This document shows positions 43,106-52,959 of a stretch of DNA of 64,000 nt, in pieces. A model generated the notes under the pieces. That model was not told the origin of the DNA, searched no databases, and saw only the letters and a list, made by a program, of their open reading frames with translations. The stretch's first letter is position 1, and every line of letters begins with the position of its first letter. The stretch comes from Methyloligella sp. (lineage in GTDB: Bacteria > Pseudomonadota > Alphaproteobacteria > Rhizobiales > HXMU1428-3), in assembly GCA_021604645.1 (NCBI GenBank), contig BQJJ01000001.1:186001-250000 (forward strand). Direction: 5' to 3'. A program made the position numbers and the translations under genes.

Positions 43106-43624
43106 ATGAAAATATTAAAAAGAAATATTCCTTCAATATGGTGGTTTAAAATATTGGTAATATCTAATTTATTTGCAGCACTGTTTTTCACTGTGGTTTT
43201 TGGAAATGTATTCTATGAAATGTATATGGCCAAATATTTAGGAAAAAATCCAAGTGATAGTTTGGTGCTGTTCTATGAATTATCAAATATAGCCAACTGG
43301 TGTGTATTTTTATTATTGCCAGAATTTTTGATTGTAATAATATTTAATAAGTTTATTGCCCGTTTTAATTCTTTAATTTACGGATCTTTATTGATTGTTT
43401 TATTGTATTTAATATCATTTTTATTTTTAATGTCATTGCGTTTATATGCTTTTCCAGACTTTATGCCCTTTATGACAAGTTATTTTGATTGGGATATTTG
43501 GGACTTAATAGAACCCGCTAAAAAAATAATTTTTCAAGTGTTATTTCTTTTAATTATATATGTAACTCCAGTATTTTATTGCGTGATTTATTTTTATTAT
43601 TATTTAAATCGTTTGCGAAGTTGA
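43106..43624 (+). CDS. Hypothetical membrane protein, very AT-rich gene
   Basis: Multiple hydrophobic segments in 172 aa, no recognised family. Confidence 0.6.
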   Translation: MKILKRNIPSIWWFKILVISNLFAALFFTVVFGNVFYEMYMAKYLGKNPSDSLVLFYELSNIANWCVFLLLPEFLIVIIFNKFIARFNSLIYGSLLIVLLYLISFLFLMSLRLYAFPDFMPFMTSYFDWDIWDLIEPAKKIIFQVLFLLIIYVTPVFYCVIYFYYYLNRLRS

Positions 43625-43736
43625 TCATCTAGAAAAGCTTTTCATTTTGCATTTTAAAACTTGCATATTGTGTGAGACATTGAGTGTATAGGGTAATATT
43701 TGTTTTTGGCACTTAATAGAAAAACTCAAATCTCTC

Positions 43737-43864
43737 CATCCGAAGAAGGAGCTCAGCCATTTTCAGGCTGAGGGACATGGCGTAGTGCGAACGAAGCCCG
43801 GCGCCTAACGCCGCACCTCGTAGGCCTATGAGCTTCAGCTCATAGAATAGCCGTGAGAGAGAGA
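43737..43864 (+). repeat. Large mosaic structured element, copy G
   Basis: CATCCGAAGAAGGAGCTCAGCCATTTTCAGGCTGAGGGACATGGC...CCCGGCGCCTAACGCCGCACCTCGTAGGCCTATGAGCTTCAGCTCATAGAATAGCCGTGAGAGAGA. Confidence 0.9.
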
Positions 43865-43877
43865 ACTTAAAACCTAA

Positions 43878-45377
43878 TCAGATCTTCTGATTATACTCAC
43901 CAATCTCACTGTATGTAGCAAGATGATCATCCAGCTCTTTGAATATGCCGCGCATATTCGCTTCACTAGTAGGGCTTTCAACCACAACAACAAGCTCAGG
44001 CTTGTTTGATGAAGCGCGAACCAAACCCCAGGTGCCGTCTTCAAGAACAATACGAATACCGTTGACCGTAATAAGCTCGCGGATATTTTGTCCCGCAAGT
44101 TGAGCGCCATCTTCAGAAAGCTTAGTAAAGTGCGCAACAATGCGACCAACCACACCGTATTTTTCTTCGTCAGCACAGTGTGGTGACATGGTTGGTGACT
44201 GATAAGTTAAAGGCAAGTCATTGCGCAAATCACTGAGTGATTTCTCTGGGCTTCTGTCGAGCATATCCAAAACAGCAAGGGCAGCAATTAGACCATCATC
44301 ATAGCCGCGCCCGAGTGGTTTGTTAAAGAAGAAGTGACCAGACTTTTCAAACCCAACCAAAGCGTTGTTCTCATGAGAATAGCGCTTGATATAAGAGTGC
44401 CCCGTTTTCCAAAAATGCGTTGTCGCACCATTCGCTTGCAATACAGGGTCTGTTAGAAACAGGCCGGTCGATTTCACATCAGCCACGAAGAGGGCATTCT
44501 CATTAATGGCTGAGATATCTCTGGCGAGCATAACGCCAACTTTGTCAGCAAAAATAGCATTGCCTTCATTATCAATCACACCGCAGCGATCACCATCACC
44601 ATCAAAGGCCAGGCCAAGGTCGGCGCCATTTTCTTTAACAGCATCCTGAATGGCGTTGAGCATTTTCATGTCTTCAGGGTTTGGGTTGTGGTTCGGGAAA
44701 CTATGGTCAAGGTCTGTGTTTAGCGGAATGATATCAAGACCAAGCTTTTCCAAAACATGCGGAGCAAAAGCGCCAGCAGTGCCATTGCCGCAGGCAACAA
44801 CAGCTTTTAACTTGCGCTTAATAGGAGCACGGTTTGTAAGGTCATCCATATAGCGCTGTTCAAATCCAGCGTGGTAATGATAAACCCCGCCGCCAGGCAT
44901 AGGCGCTTCAGCTTCGTAAACAATCTCTTTAAGGCGGCTCATTTCATCTGGCCCAAAAGTGAGAGGTTTATCAAGCCCCATTTTGATGCCGGTCCATCCA
45001 TTATCATTGTGACTGGCTGTCACCATCGCTACCCCTTCAACATCCAAGTCAAATTGAGCAAAATAAGCCATTGGAGAAAGTGCCAAACCAATATCATGTA
45101 CTTCCATGCCACCAGCAAGAAGTCCGTTTATAAGACCCTGCTTGATGCTAGCTGAATACCAACGATAATCATGGCCTACAACAATGCGCTGGGGCACACC
45201 GCGTTCTTTAAAAAGGGCAGCCATCGCTACACCAATGGCTGTGATACCAAGTAAGTTAATCTCTTTCCCAAAAACCCAACGAGCATCATATTCTCGAAAA
45301 CCAGTAGGTTTAATAAAAGGAACACGTTCGAATTCAGCGCTATTCTCTTGCGCTTTAAGAATTGGTTTGGGAAACAT
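43878..45377 (-). CDS. Phosphomannomutase/phosphoglucomutase
   Basis: AMVTASHNDNGWTGIKMG active-site loop; AFDGDGDRCGVID metal-binding loop; GFEKSGHFFF. Confidence 0.93.
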   Translation of the reverse strand: MFPKPILKAQENSAEFERVPFIKPTGFREYDARWVFGKEINLLGITAIGVAMAALFKERGVPQRIVVGHDYRWYSASIKQGLINGLLAGGMEVHDIGLALSPMAYFAQFDLDVEGVAMVTASHNDNGWTGIKMGLDKPLTFGPDEMSRLKEIVYEAEAPMPGGGVYHYHAGFEQRYMDDLTNRAPIKRKLKAVVACGNGTAGAFAPHVLEKLGLDIIPLNTDLDHSFPNHNPNPEDMKMLNAIQDAVKENGADLGLAFDGDGDRCGVIDNEGNAIFADKVGVMLARDISAINENALFVADVKSTGLFLTDPVLQANGATTHFWKTGHSYIKRYSHENNALVGFEKSGHFFFNKPLGRGYDDGLIAALAVLDMLDRSPEKSLSDLRNDLPLTYQSPTMSPHCADEEKYGVVGRIVAHFTKLSEDGAQLAGQNIRELITVNGIRIVLEDGTWGLVRASSNKPELVVVVESPTSEANMRGIFKELDDHLATYSEIGEYNQKI

Positions 45378-45436
45378 AGGAGAACTTCTTTTGCTATTGT
45401 GTTGGAATAAGTTTTAGATAAGTATCAAAAAAAAGA

Positions 45437-45991
45437 CTATTGAACCAGAATTAGTTTTTTACCTCTATATTCAAAACGTGACAGTTTTGATAAGAAGTTC
45501 ATACCCAATAGATTGACATCTAGTTTGCCAGGTTCAACAACAATGGCTTTGATGTTTTTAACAGTGATTTCACCAATGGTAATTTCTTCAAGATTAACAT
45601 GAGCAACTTTAGAGACACCATTTGCCGTGCGAGCAGCTTTGTTAAAATCCTTGTCACGAACTGTAATGCCAAGATCTTCGGCAGTCTCATAGGACAGAGC
45701 AACAATGGTGGCTCCTGTATCAACCATCAATAAAGCATCTTCATTGTTGATTTTAGCGTGAGTGAGAAAATGACCTTCACGGTTTGCATGAATGGCAATG
45801 ACATTTTCCCAAGCATTTTTTTCAACTTCAGGTGAACGAACATGATGTTTCATATCCATAGACTGGGTGACTTTTTGAAAATCTTTTATTTTATCCATCA
45901 GTTGGTCAAAATAAAAGACAATCAAAAATCCCATGATGCCTGCAAGGAGCCAAAGGAAAGCTTCTCTTATTACACCTGAACTTCGTTTCAT
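45437..45991 (-). CDS. TIGR02281-like clan AA aspartic protease
   Basis: TM then ALLMVDTGATIVALSYETAEDLGI...VNLLGMNFLSKLSRFEYRGKKLILVQ. Confidence 0.88.
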   Translation of the reverse strand: MKRSSGVIREAFLWLLAGIMGFLIVFYFDQLMDKIKDFQKVTQSMDMKHHVRSPEVEKNAWENVIAIHANREGHFLTHAKINNEDALLMVDTGATIVALSYETAEDLGITVRDKDFNKAARTANGVSKVAHVNLEEITIGEITVKNIKAIVVEPGKLDVNLLGMNFLSKLSRFEYRGKKLILVQ

Positions 45992-46041
45992 CTTAGCCTC
46001 TAAAACTGTCTCTAAAATCCTTAAATATAAAGGATATCAGT

Positions 46042-46749
46042 CTAACTTCTTAATATTAAGAAATCTTTTGTAAATTCATAAGACCGCAAACGTCTTAAAA
46101 AACTCATACCTAGCAAACTCTGGTTTAAATCTCCCTCTCGTGCAATCAAAGCCTCAACATTGTAAAGTTTAATCGGACCGATAAAAAGAGAGTTAATTTT
46201 ATAACGAGCTGTCATGGTTTGTCCGTTTGCAGTGCTCACAGGAATAATAAAATTAAGAGCAGCCATATTAATTCCAAGAGCGCGAGCATCTTTAGCGCTA
46301 AGCACAACTTGTGAGGCACCAGTGTCCACCAACATAGAAATCTGCCGATTATTTGTAGTGGTGCGAACAACGAACTGCCCATCATCTCTAACTCTTAAAC
46401 GCACGGTAGCCTTTTCAGCGCCCTCAGGTGAAAGAGTAAAGTTCACACCCGCTGGCAGCAGTTGTTGTAAAACCTTATCGCTGCCTTCAAGAATTGGTGT
46501 GCGAAAGGTATAAAAAATAACAAGAATGAGGGCGATGCCTGTCCAGGTGAGAATGTCTTTAAAAGCTTGTCCAAGCCGCCCCGAATAATCACGCAATACC
46601 GAGCTTCCTAACCAGATAAGCAGCGCTGAACTAGCAACAAGCCCCGCAAAGCTAGAGCTATCAAGGCCGCCAATGGTGCCTTGGTCATGATATAAAACAA
46701 GTATCAAGCCTGATATGATAAGTAATCCAAGGGCTATCCAGGTGCTCAC
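46042..46749 (-). CDS. TIGR02281-like clan AA aspartic protease (paralog)
   Basis: ISMLVDTGASQVVLSAKDARALGI...QSLLGMSFLRRLRSYEFTKDFLILRS. Confidence 0.88.
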   Translation of the reverse strand: MSTWIALGLLIISGLILVLYHDQGTIGGLDSSSFAGLVASSALLIWLGSSVLRDYSGRLGQAFKDILTWTGIALILVIFYTFRTPILEGSDKVLQQLLPAGVNFTLSPEGAEKATVRLRVRDDGQFVVRTTTNNRQISMLVDTGASQVVLSAKDARALGINMAALNFIIPVSTANGQTMTARYKINSLFIGPIKLYNVEALIAREGDLNQSLLGMSFLRRLRSYEFTKDFLILRS

Positions 46750-47009
46750 TTAAACCTCCACAATGAGAAATCTTAAAAAAGATACAAATAATAATTTTAC
46801 AAAATTTTTGATCATCCGTTACTCTTTATCAAAAAGATGGATCTTTAAAGACAAAAATTTAGTTTTATTATTTGGAGTAATTGGTGAACAAGATAGTGAT
46901 CGAATAAGATAAGTCCAGTGCCTTGTTGTTATAAATGATGGAAGCTATAAAACCTAAAACCATCATTCTAAATTGCTAAAGGGGTAACGAAGTGAAAGAT
47001 AATAAAAGG

Positions 47010-48686
47010 TCAGCTCCCTTTTTGAGGAGCAGCAGTCTTTAGTTTCAAAACAGGTCCCTCAGGCTCCTTGTTCTCACGATGAGCATAATATTCTCGTTTC
47101 ACTTGTCTGGTTTTTATAATCTTCTGAATTTGACTTGTCAGATCTTCAAATTCTTTACTATTCGGATCAAGTGGTTTTGGCTCTTCATTCCAATTATCAC
47201 TATAAGGGTTCGCTAAAGGAGCCATGCCTGCGATCACTCGTTTTTTGGGAATTTCAAATCTCACGATCGTTCCATGGCGAAGCTCACTCTTTAAAGAGAA
47301 GTGCCCGTCATGAATTGAAATCAATTTTTGACAAATAGCTAACCCGAGGCCAGTACCACCTTCAGCAGTTTCGTGAGCTAATGATCCTTGACCAAATGGC
47401 TTCAAAACCTTGTCAATTTCATCTTCAGGAATACCCGGGCCTGTATCCTCAACGGAGAGGTATTGGCCGCCATCTTCCGTTTTGCCAATTTTCATAATGA
47501 TTGTGCCATTTTGAGGTGTAAATTTAACGGCATTTGACAAAAGGTTAAGGCAAACTTGGCGAATTGCGCGCTCATCGACCCATAGAGGGTTAAGTTCCTG
47601 TTCTTCAATTAGTTGAATTTCAATGCCCTTATTGCGAGCTCGCATAGAAATCAAGTGTTGGCAATCATCTGCAATATCCATGAGCTTTACGGATTGTTCA
47701 TGCAATTCATAACGCTCAGCTTCAATGCGTGATAGATCTAGAATTTCATTGATGAGGTTTAACAAGTGATCGCCACTTGTATGAATATCTTCAGCATATT
47801 CTTTGTATGTCGGGTTCGAATGAGGACCAAAGACTTCTGATTTCATAACCTCAGAAAACCCTAGAATAGCATTAAGTGGTGTCCTTAATTCATGGCTCAT
47901 CGTTGCCAGAAATCTTGATTTGGCTAAATTAGCTTCTTCAGCTCTTTTGCGAGCATCATCAGAAAATGCTTTTGCTTCTTCAAGTTTCCCGATTAATACA
48001 TCTTTTTCAGCTCTATATTCCAGCATTGCATGAACGGTTGAATTCAACCCAGACATAAGAAAAATCAAATAAGCATGGATGCCAATCGCCATTGCCGCCA
48101 TGGCCCAGTAAAAGGGAGTTTGCAACAACAAAAAATGAGTAACCAAGGCAATGGTCATCGGCACAGTGCCGCTGATAACAAGAGGCATGACGGTAGAAGC
48201 AAACATCATTCGAATTGAAATCACAGCAATGAAAGAAGCAAAGATAAAAATATGAGCCGCTTGGTCTGTGGTTTGACTGGCAATAATTGCAATGCCAGCC
48301 CAAGCTAATCCGTAAAAAATCTCAGCAATTGTTAAACGTCGCTTCCAAAGAGAGGTGTTGAGGTCTTTACGTGGTAAGGACGTAAAGCGACGGCAAAGGA
48401 TAAGAATGATCCCTTTCGTGATAAAAATCATGCCCAACCAGGCAACAATATGGCTAATCGGCGCCCAAAGTGTCGTACTAAGCGCTAAAATGACTGCAAA
48501 CAGAGGGATGGAAAGGGAGGCCGTAAGTTCATTGCGAGCAAACATCAACAAAAGTTCGTATTCAAAGCGCTCTGCGCCTTGTTTTTGGCCCAAACGATCC
48601 CGCGCCTCTTTCACAGAAGAAACCAGCCTTGGATTTTTGGCTTGTGATGTGATTTGGTGACTGGGTTTCATTTGTGACACAGACAA
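47010..48686 (-). CDS. Membrane sensor histidine kinase (PleC/PdhS-like HisKA)
   Basis: FLATMSHELRTPLNAILGFSEVMKSEVFGPHSNPTYKEYAEDIHTSGDHLLNLINEILDLSRIEA; N, G1, G2 boxes. Confidence 0.9.
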   Translation of the reverse strand: MSVSQMKPSHQITSQAKNPRLVSSVKEARDRLGQKQGAERFEYELLLMFARNELTASLSIPLFAVILALSTTLWAPISHIVAWLGMIFITKGIILILCRRFTSLPRKDLNTSLWKRRLTIAEIFYGLAWAGIAIIASQTTDQAAHIFIFASFIAVISIRMMFASTVMPLVISGTVPMTIALVTHFLLLQTPFYWAMAAMAIGIHAYLIFLMSGLNSTVHAMLEYRAEKDVLIGKLEEAKAFSDDARKRAEEANLAKSRFLATMSHELRTPLNAILGFSEVMKSEVFGPHSNPTYKEYAEDIHTSGDHLLNLINEILDLSRIEAERYELHEQSVKLMDIADDCQHLISMRARNKGIEIQLIEEQELNPLWVDERAIRQVCLNLLSNAVKFTPQNGTIIMKIGKTEDGGQYLSVEDTGPGIPEDEIDKVLKPFGQGSLAHETAEGGTGLGLAICQKLISIHDGHFSLKSELRHGTIVRFEIPKKRVIAGMAPLANPYSDNWNEEPKPLDPNSKEFEDLTSQIQKIIKTRQVKREYYAHRENKEPEGPVLKLKTAAPQKGS

Positions 48687-48830
48687 AACTCTTAAAAGTT
48701 GAAAAACTCACAATTTAAAAATTATAAGAAGAGGTTAAAATAATGGTATAATTTAGCGCTGCAATTCCTAATTTCCCGTTTAATTTTTGGTTTATTTTTC
48801 TTAATTCTTCATAAAATTCAAGAGGCTTTC

Positions 48831-49325
48831 ATGAAATTTGATTTTTCAAAATTAATAGTCATTGCCGCCATTTTGCTGTTTGCAGGCATGTTATGGCTTG
48901 AGGATATGGCATTTAAAGATGAAATCAGTGGAACTCCGCGCGTAGTTGACGGTGATAGCCTTGTGCTAAATGGTGAAAAAGTACGGTTAAAAGGTATAGA
49001 TGCCCCTGAATTACAGCAAAAATGTGAGAAAGAGGGGCAATCTTGGCGTTGTGGCCGTGCATCCACCTCCGCACTTCGTAAAATGATACGCTCTCAAAAG
49101 GTAGATTGCCAGGGAACAGAGTTTGATCGTCATCAACGACTGTTAGCGACCTGTTTTCTTAATGGTCTGAATTTAAACAAAAATATGGTGAAGTTGGGGT
49201 GGGCAGTATCTTATGGTAGTGCTTATAAACCGGAAGAACGTCAGGCCAAAGGCCAGAGAGTAGGCATATGGCAAGGAAAGTTTGAGTGGCCAAGTGACTG
49301 GCGGCGGAAAAACCCAAGATACTAG
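48831..49325 (+). CDS. Thermonuclease (SNase) family protein
   Basis: PRVVDGDSLVLNGEKVRLKGIDAPELQQ...WAVSYG. Confidence 0.9.
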   Translation: MKFDFSKLIVIAAILLFAGMLWLEDMAFKDEISGTPRVVDGDSLVLNGEKVRLKGIDAPELQQKCEKEGQSWRCGRASTSALRKMIRSQKVDCQGTEFDRHQRLLATCFLNGLNLNKNMVKLGWAVSYGSAYKPEERQAKGQRVGIWQGKFEWPSDWRRKNPRY

Positions 49326-49590
49326 TAAATAAATGTGCAAAGTAGGAGCTATAATAGCCTCCATTAGTAGAGACATCGCAAACTTCACGAGAAATTTATT
49401 TCTAGAAACTTCGTTTAATATCTTTTTCAGTAGTAATTATTTTTAACATTTGAAATAAAGGAGTTGTTCATTCCAACTAAGTTATATTTTGGAAATATTT
49501 GCGGTATAGTCTGAATATGAAATTTCCGTATGGTGAATTCTATCCCTGAATGCAAAAGGCTATATTCAGGCAAACAGCGAGAAAAACCTT

Positions 49591-50085
49591 ATGCTAGACA
49601 AGTTGGATGTTAAAATTTTACAGATTTTACAGAAAGATTGCACCGTACCAGTTGCTGAAATCGGGAAAAAAGTCGGGCTATCAACAACACCTTGCTGGCG
49701 CAGAATACAAAAAATGGAAGAATTAGGAGTTATCCAGTCAAGGGTAGCTCTTCTGGATACGACCAAAGTAAACGTGGCAGTTACCGTTTTTGTGTTCGTC
49801 ACAACAAACAAGCACAGTGAAACATGGCTTGCTGAATTTCATAAAGCCATAGAAAACTTCCCTGAAGTCGTAGAGTTCTACCGCATGAGCGGGCAAGTGG
49901 ACTATCTTTTACGTGTAGTTGTCCCGGATATAGCCAGCTATGATGCGTTTTATAAGCGCTTAATTTCAGAAATCGACATAGCAGATGTGTCATCATCATT
50001 TGCAATGGAGCAAATAAAGTTCACAACTGAATTGCCATTGGATTATGCAAGGCGGGCAGAAAAAGAAACTGAGGGTTCTTCCTAA
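49591..50085 (+). CDS. Lrp/AsnC family transcriptional regulator
   Basis: LDKLDVKILQILQKDCTVPVAEIGKKVGLSTTPCWRRIQKMEELGVI. Confidence 0.92.
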   Translation: MLDKLDVKILQILQKDCTVPVAEIGKKVGLSTTPCWRRIQKMEELGVIQSRVALLDTTKVNVAVTVFVFVTTNKHSETWLAEFHKAIENFPEVVEFYRMSGQVDYLLRVVVPDIASYDAFYKRLISEIDIADVSSSFAMEQIKFTTELPLDYARRAEKETEGSS

Positions 50086-50138
50086 ATAGTTCGGGGCATA
50101 TAGTCAGGCCCGCCTGGCTTAAAAATGGCAAAGGATAG

Positions 50139-51008
50139 TTAATCCTTCAGGCGGGTGACCAGGCTGGTTATATCATTACGTCCCCGTCCATTGTCATGCA
50201 ATTCGCCAAGATAACTTTCAACCAAAGTTGCGACAGGAAGCGGACTGTTGGTTGCTTTTGCTTCTTCAATGCAAATATTTAAATCCTTGCGCATCCAATC
50301 AACTGCAAAACCAAAATCAAAGAAACGGTCAGCCATATGTTGCCCGCTATTTTCCATTTGCCATGATTGCGCAGCTCCTTTTGAAATAACGGATAAAACA
50401 TCAGGAATATTCAAATTATTTGATTGAGCAAAGTTAATCGCTTCAGATAAGCCTTGAACAACACCAGCAATTGCAATTTGGTTCACCATTTTAGTTTGTT
50501 GCCCAGCCCCAGAAGGCCCCATATGCTTGACGGCTTTTGAATAGGTTAAGATGAGAGGTTCAGCTTTTTCATAGGCACTAGGCTCACCACCAACCATAAT
50601 GCTAAGCTGGCCATTTTCAGCTCCCTTTTGCCCACCCGTAACAGGGGCATCCAGAAAATGTAGTCCCATCTCAGAAGCCTTAGCTGATATTTCACGTGCA
50701 ACAGTTGCAGAAGTTGTCGAGTGATCGATAAAGACGGCGCCTTTAGGCATAGAATGAAAGGCACCATGCTCTCCAAAAGTGACTTGGCGTAAATCATCAT
50801 CATTGCCAACACATGAAAAAACAAATTGCGCGTCGTTGCCAGCGTCCAATGGTGTTAGAGCCGTGTTGCCACCATACTCATTTTGCCATCCTTCAGCTTT
50901 GGAAGTTGTTCTATTATATACAGTAAGGTCAATGGCAGGAAATTTACTTAAATATCCTGCCATCGGATGGCCCATAACCCCTAAGCCAAGCCAAGATGCT
51001 TTTGTCAT
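50139..51008 (-). CDS. NAD(P)-dependent oxidoreductase (3-hydroxyisobutyrate dehydrogenase family)
   Basis: ASWLGLGVMGHPMAGYLSK; FLDAPVTGGQKGAENGQLSIMVGG. Confidence 0.9.
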   Translation of the reverse strand: MTKASWLGLGVMGHPMAGYLSKFPAIDLTVYNRTTSKAEGWQNEYGGNTALTPLDAGNDAQFVFSCVGNDDDLRQVTFGEHGAFHSMPKGAVFIDHSTTSATVAREISAKASEMGLHFLDAPVTGGQKGAENGQLSIMVGGEPSAYEKAEPLILTYSKAVKHMGPSGAGQQTKMVNQIAIAGVVQGLSEAINFAQSNNLNIPDVLSVISKGAAQSWQMENSGQHMADRFFDFGFAVDWMRKDLNICIEEAKATNSPLPVATLVESYLGELHDNGRGRNDITSLVTRLKD

Positions 51009-51377
51009 GAATGTCCTCTTTGTAGCTGATGTCGGTTTGTAACTGATAGTGGCTGTCTAAATCATTTGAAATGATCAGCCGTTTATTGGAATTGATTTTT
51101 ATTTGTAACTTCGACTTTAGACTGAAGTCTAATTTAAAATTAGAATGATCTCAATCGCAATTTGTAGGTAGGTTTAGATGGCCCTTTCATTTGCATAACT
51201 GAAGTTTAGTCATTGACAGATCCCTGATTCCCCTAATAGGGGTAAAAGAGGAAATTCTTTATATTTGTATGGATTTTAAAGGAGATTGCGCGTAACTCAT
51301 CAATCGATAACTGCGCCAATAAATTCAATTTAGGTTATTGATTTTATAGTGAATTACAACTGGAGCGTGCCTCTCAT

Positions 51378-52676
51378 ATGGCCCATATTGTTATCATAGG
51401 CAACGGCATTGCAAGCTTGACCGCAGCTTTGCAACTAAAAAAGCTTGTCTCTGATCAAGATTGGATAACCGTTGTTTCTGAAGATCAGTATGGTGTTCTC
51501 AAGTCATCCCTTCCTTCAGTGAGCATGGGCTTACGTTCACTAAAAGATGTGCGTGTAGATTTAAAGAAGCTATTTGAAAAATTTAAAATCAAATATCTAT
51601 TCTCTTCCGTTTCATCCCTTCATCCAGAACGGCAAGTCATTATCCTCAACAATGGAAAAAGAGTTCCCTTTGATAATCTGATTATAGCCGATGGAATGGT
51701 CCCAGCCTGGGACCATATACCAGGCCTGAACAAGTCTCATAACATGGTGCATTCAACGATGAATGCAGATGAAACCATGCGGGCAGAATTAGGGTTTAAA
51801 GATTTTCTTCTCTCACCAGGGCCAATGACAATTGCCTGTGCACCAGGGTCCATGGACTATCAAAGTGCCTATCAATATGTGCTCAATGTAGACCATGTTT
51901 TGCGCCGCTATCGCTTGAGAGATAAGGTACCCATTCGGTTCATCACACCGGAACCGTTTCTTGGTCATCTAGGAATAGGCGGCATTGGTCACTCAAATAA
52001 CTTGTTTGAAAAAGAGTTCAGATCAAGACAAATTGAATTTTACTGTAACGCTGCCATCGATAAGATTGACAAAACCACAGTACAGATAATCTATTTTGAC
52101 CGTGAAGGCGCTGAATGCGGTAGGAAAAAGTTTAATTCAAGATATGGTGTAATCTGGCCCGCTATGAGAGCCGCTGACTACATCACAAAGGTCAATGGCT
52201 TAACTGATAAGACAGGCTTAATTCAAACCAACAAATTCTTACAGTCCAGTCTCTATAGAAATATTTTCGCAATTGGTGAGGTTGTAGCGCAAACCAGCTT
52301 AAGGCAAGCCGCTCTTGAGCCAACACCTATGGAAACAGGTCAACCATGCTCTGATTTCCTGAGAGAAAGTATGACAAGCACTGTTGCCGGTAATTTGGCT
52401 GAAGTCTTGCGTCATAGATATCCATGCTACGAACCTACTGGCAATGGATTTTTCATGATCAACTATGGAGAAAGGGGGGCTGCATTTTTAGCCGTTCCTC
52501 AAAATCCACCTCGGAACATAGACCGGATCATAGAGGGGCGCTTCGTTCATATTATGCAACGAACTATGGAGCGGTATCACCTGTCCAGACTAAGGGCTGG
52601 TGTGACAGAACCTATTTTTGAACGCCTTATCTTTAGGTTGATGAAAATGCCCAGAATTAAGCAAAAAGCAGCTTAA
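51378..52676 (+). CDS. FAD/NAD(P)-binding oxidoreductase, sulfide:quinone reductase/NDH-2-like
   Basis: HIVIIGNGIASLTAALQLKKL Rossmann motif; internal IFAIGEVVAQ. Confidence 0.7.
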   Translation: MAHIVIIGNGIASLTAALQLKKLVSDQDWITVVSEDQYGVLKSSLPSVSMGLRSLKDVRVDLKKLFEKFKIKYLFSSVSSLHPERQVIILNNGKRVPFDNLIIADGMVPAWDHIPGLNKSHNMVHSTMNADETMRAELGFKDFLLSPGPMTIACAPGSMDYQSAYQYVLNVDHVLRRYRLRDKVPIRFITPEPFLGHLGIGGIGHSNNLFEKEFRSRQIEFYCNAAIDKIDKTTVQIIYFDREGAECGRKKFNSRYGVIWPAMRAADYITKVNGLTDKTGLIQTNKFLQSSLYRNIFAIGEVVAQTSLRQAALEPTPMETGQPCSDFLRESMTSTVAGNLAEVLRHRYPCYEPTGNGFFMINYGERGAAFLAVPQNPPRNIDRIIEGRFVHIMQRTMERYHLSRLRAGVTEPIFERLIFRLMKMPRIKQKAA

Positions 52677-52715
52677 AACTATCAAGCATAGAGCCGCAAA
52701 AAAATCAAAAGCGCA

Positions 52716-52757
52716 TAAAAAAACGTGCCCTTAAATGAATAAGGACACGCTTTTCTA
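52716..52757 (+). terminator. Hairpin terminator downstream of oxidoreductase, possibly bidirectional
   Basis: aaaaaaaCGTGCCCTTAaatgaaTAAGGACACGcttttc (one mismatch). Confidence 0.75.
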
Positions 52758-52779
52758 TTAAACATTTTTCAGCGCTGAA

Positions 52780-52959
52780 TTATAGACCGCGCACTAAATT
52801 GCCAATAGCTAAAAGTATATAAGCTGAGACAGCAAGCCAAAAGTCTTGTGCTGCAATCACTGAAGGAATATTAACAAGACCTTGGTGGCTAGCAATGGCA
52901 GCAACAGCCAGGATAAGTGAAATCAAAAAGATAAAGATTGTTGGTGGATTTAGTCGCAT
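52780..52959 (-). CDS. Small 59-aa predicted membrane protein (below ORF-track cutoff)
   Basis: MRLNPPTIFIFLISLILAVAAIASHQGLVNIPSVIAAQDFWLAVSAYILLAIGNLVRGL*, two hydrophobic segments, upstream gagaggggcg. Confidence 0.65.
   Translation of the reverse strand: MRLNPPTIFIFLISLILAVAAIASHQGLVNIPSVIAAQDFWLAVSAYILLAIGNLVRGL

Noticed and set aside
47808-47825. GGTTCGAAT resembling a tRNA T-loop
   Set aside because: Lies within the histidine kinase CDS and no cloverleaf partners are present; no tRNA found in the window
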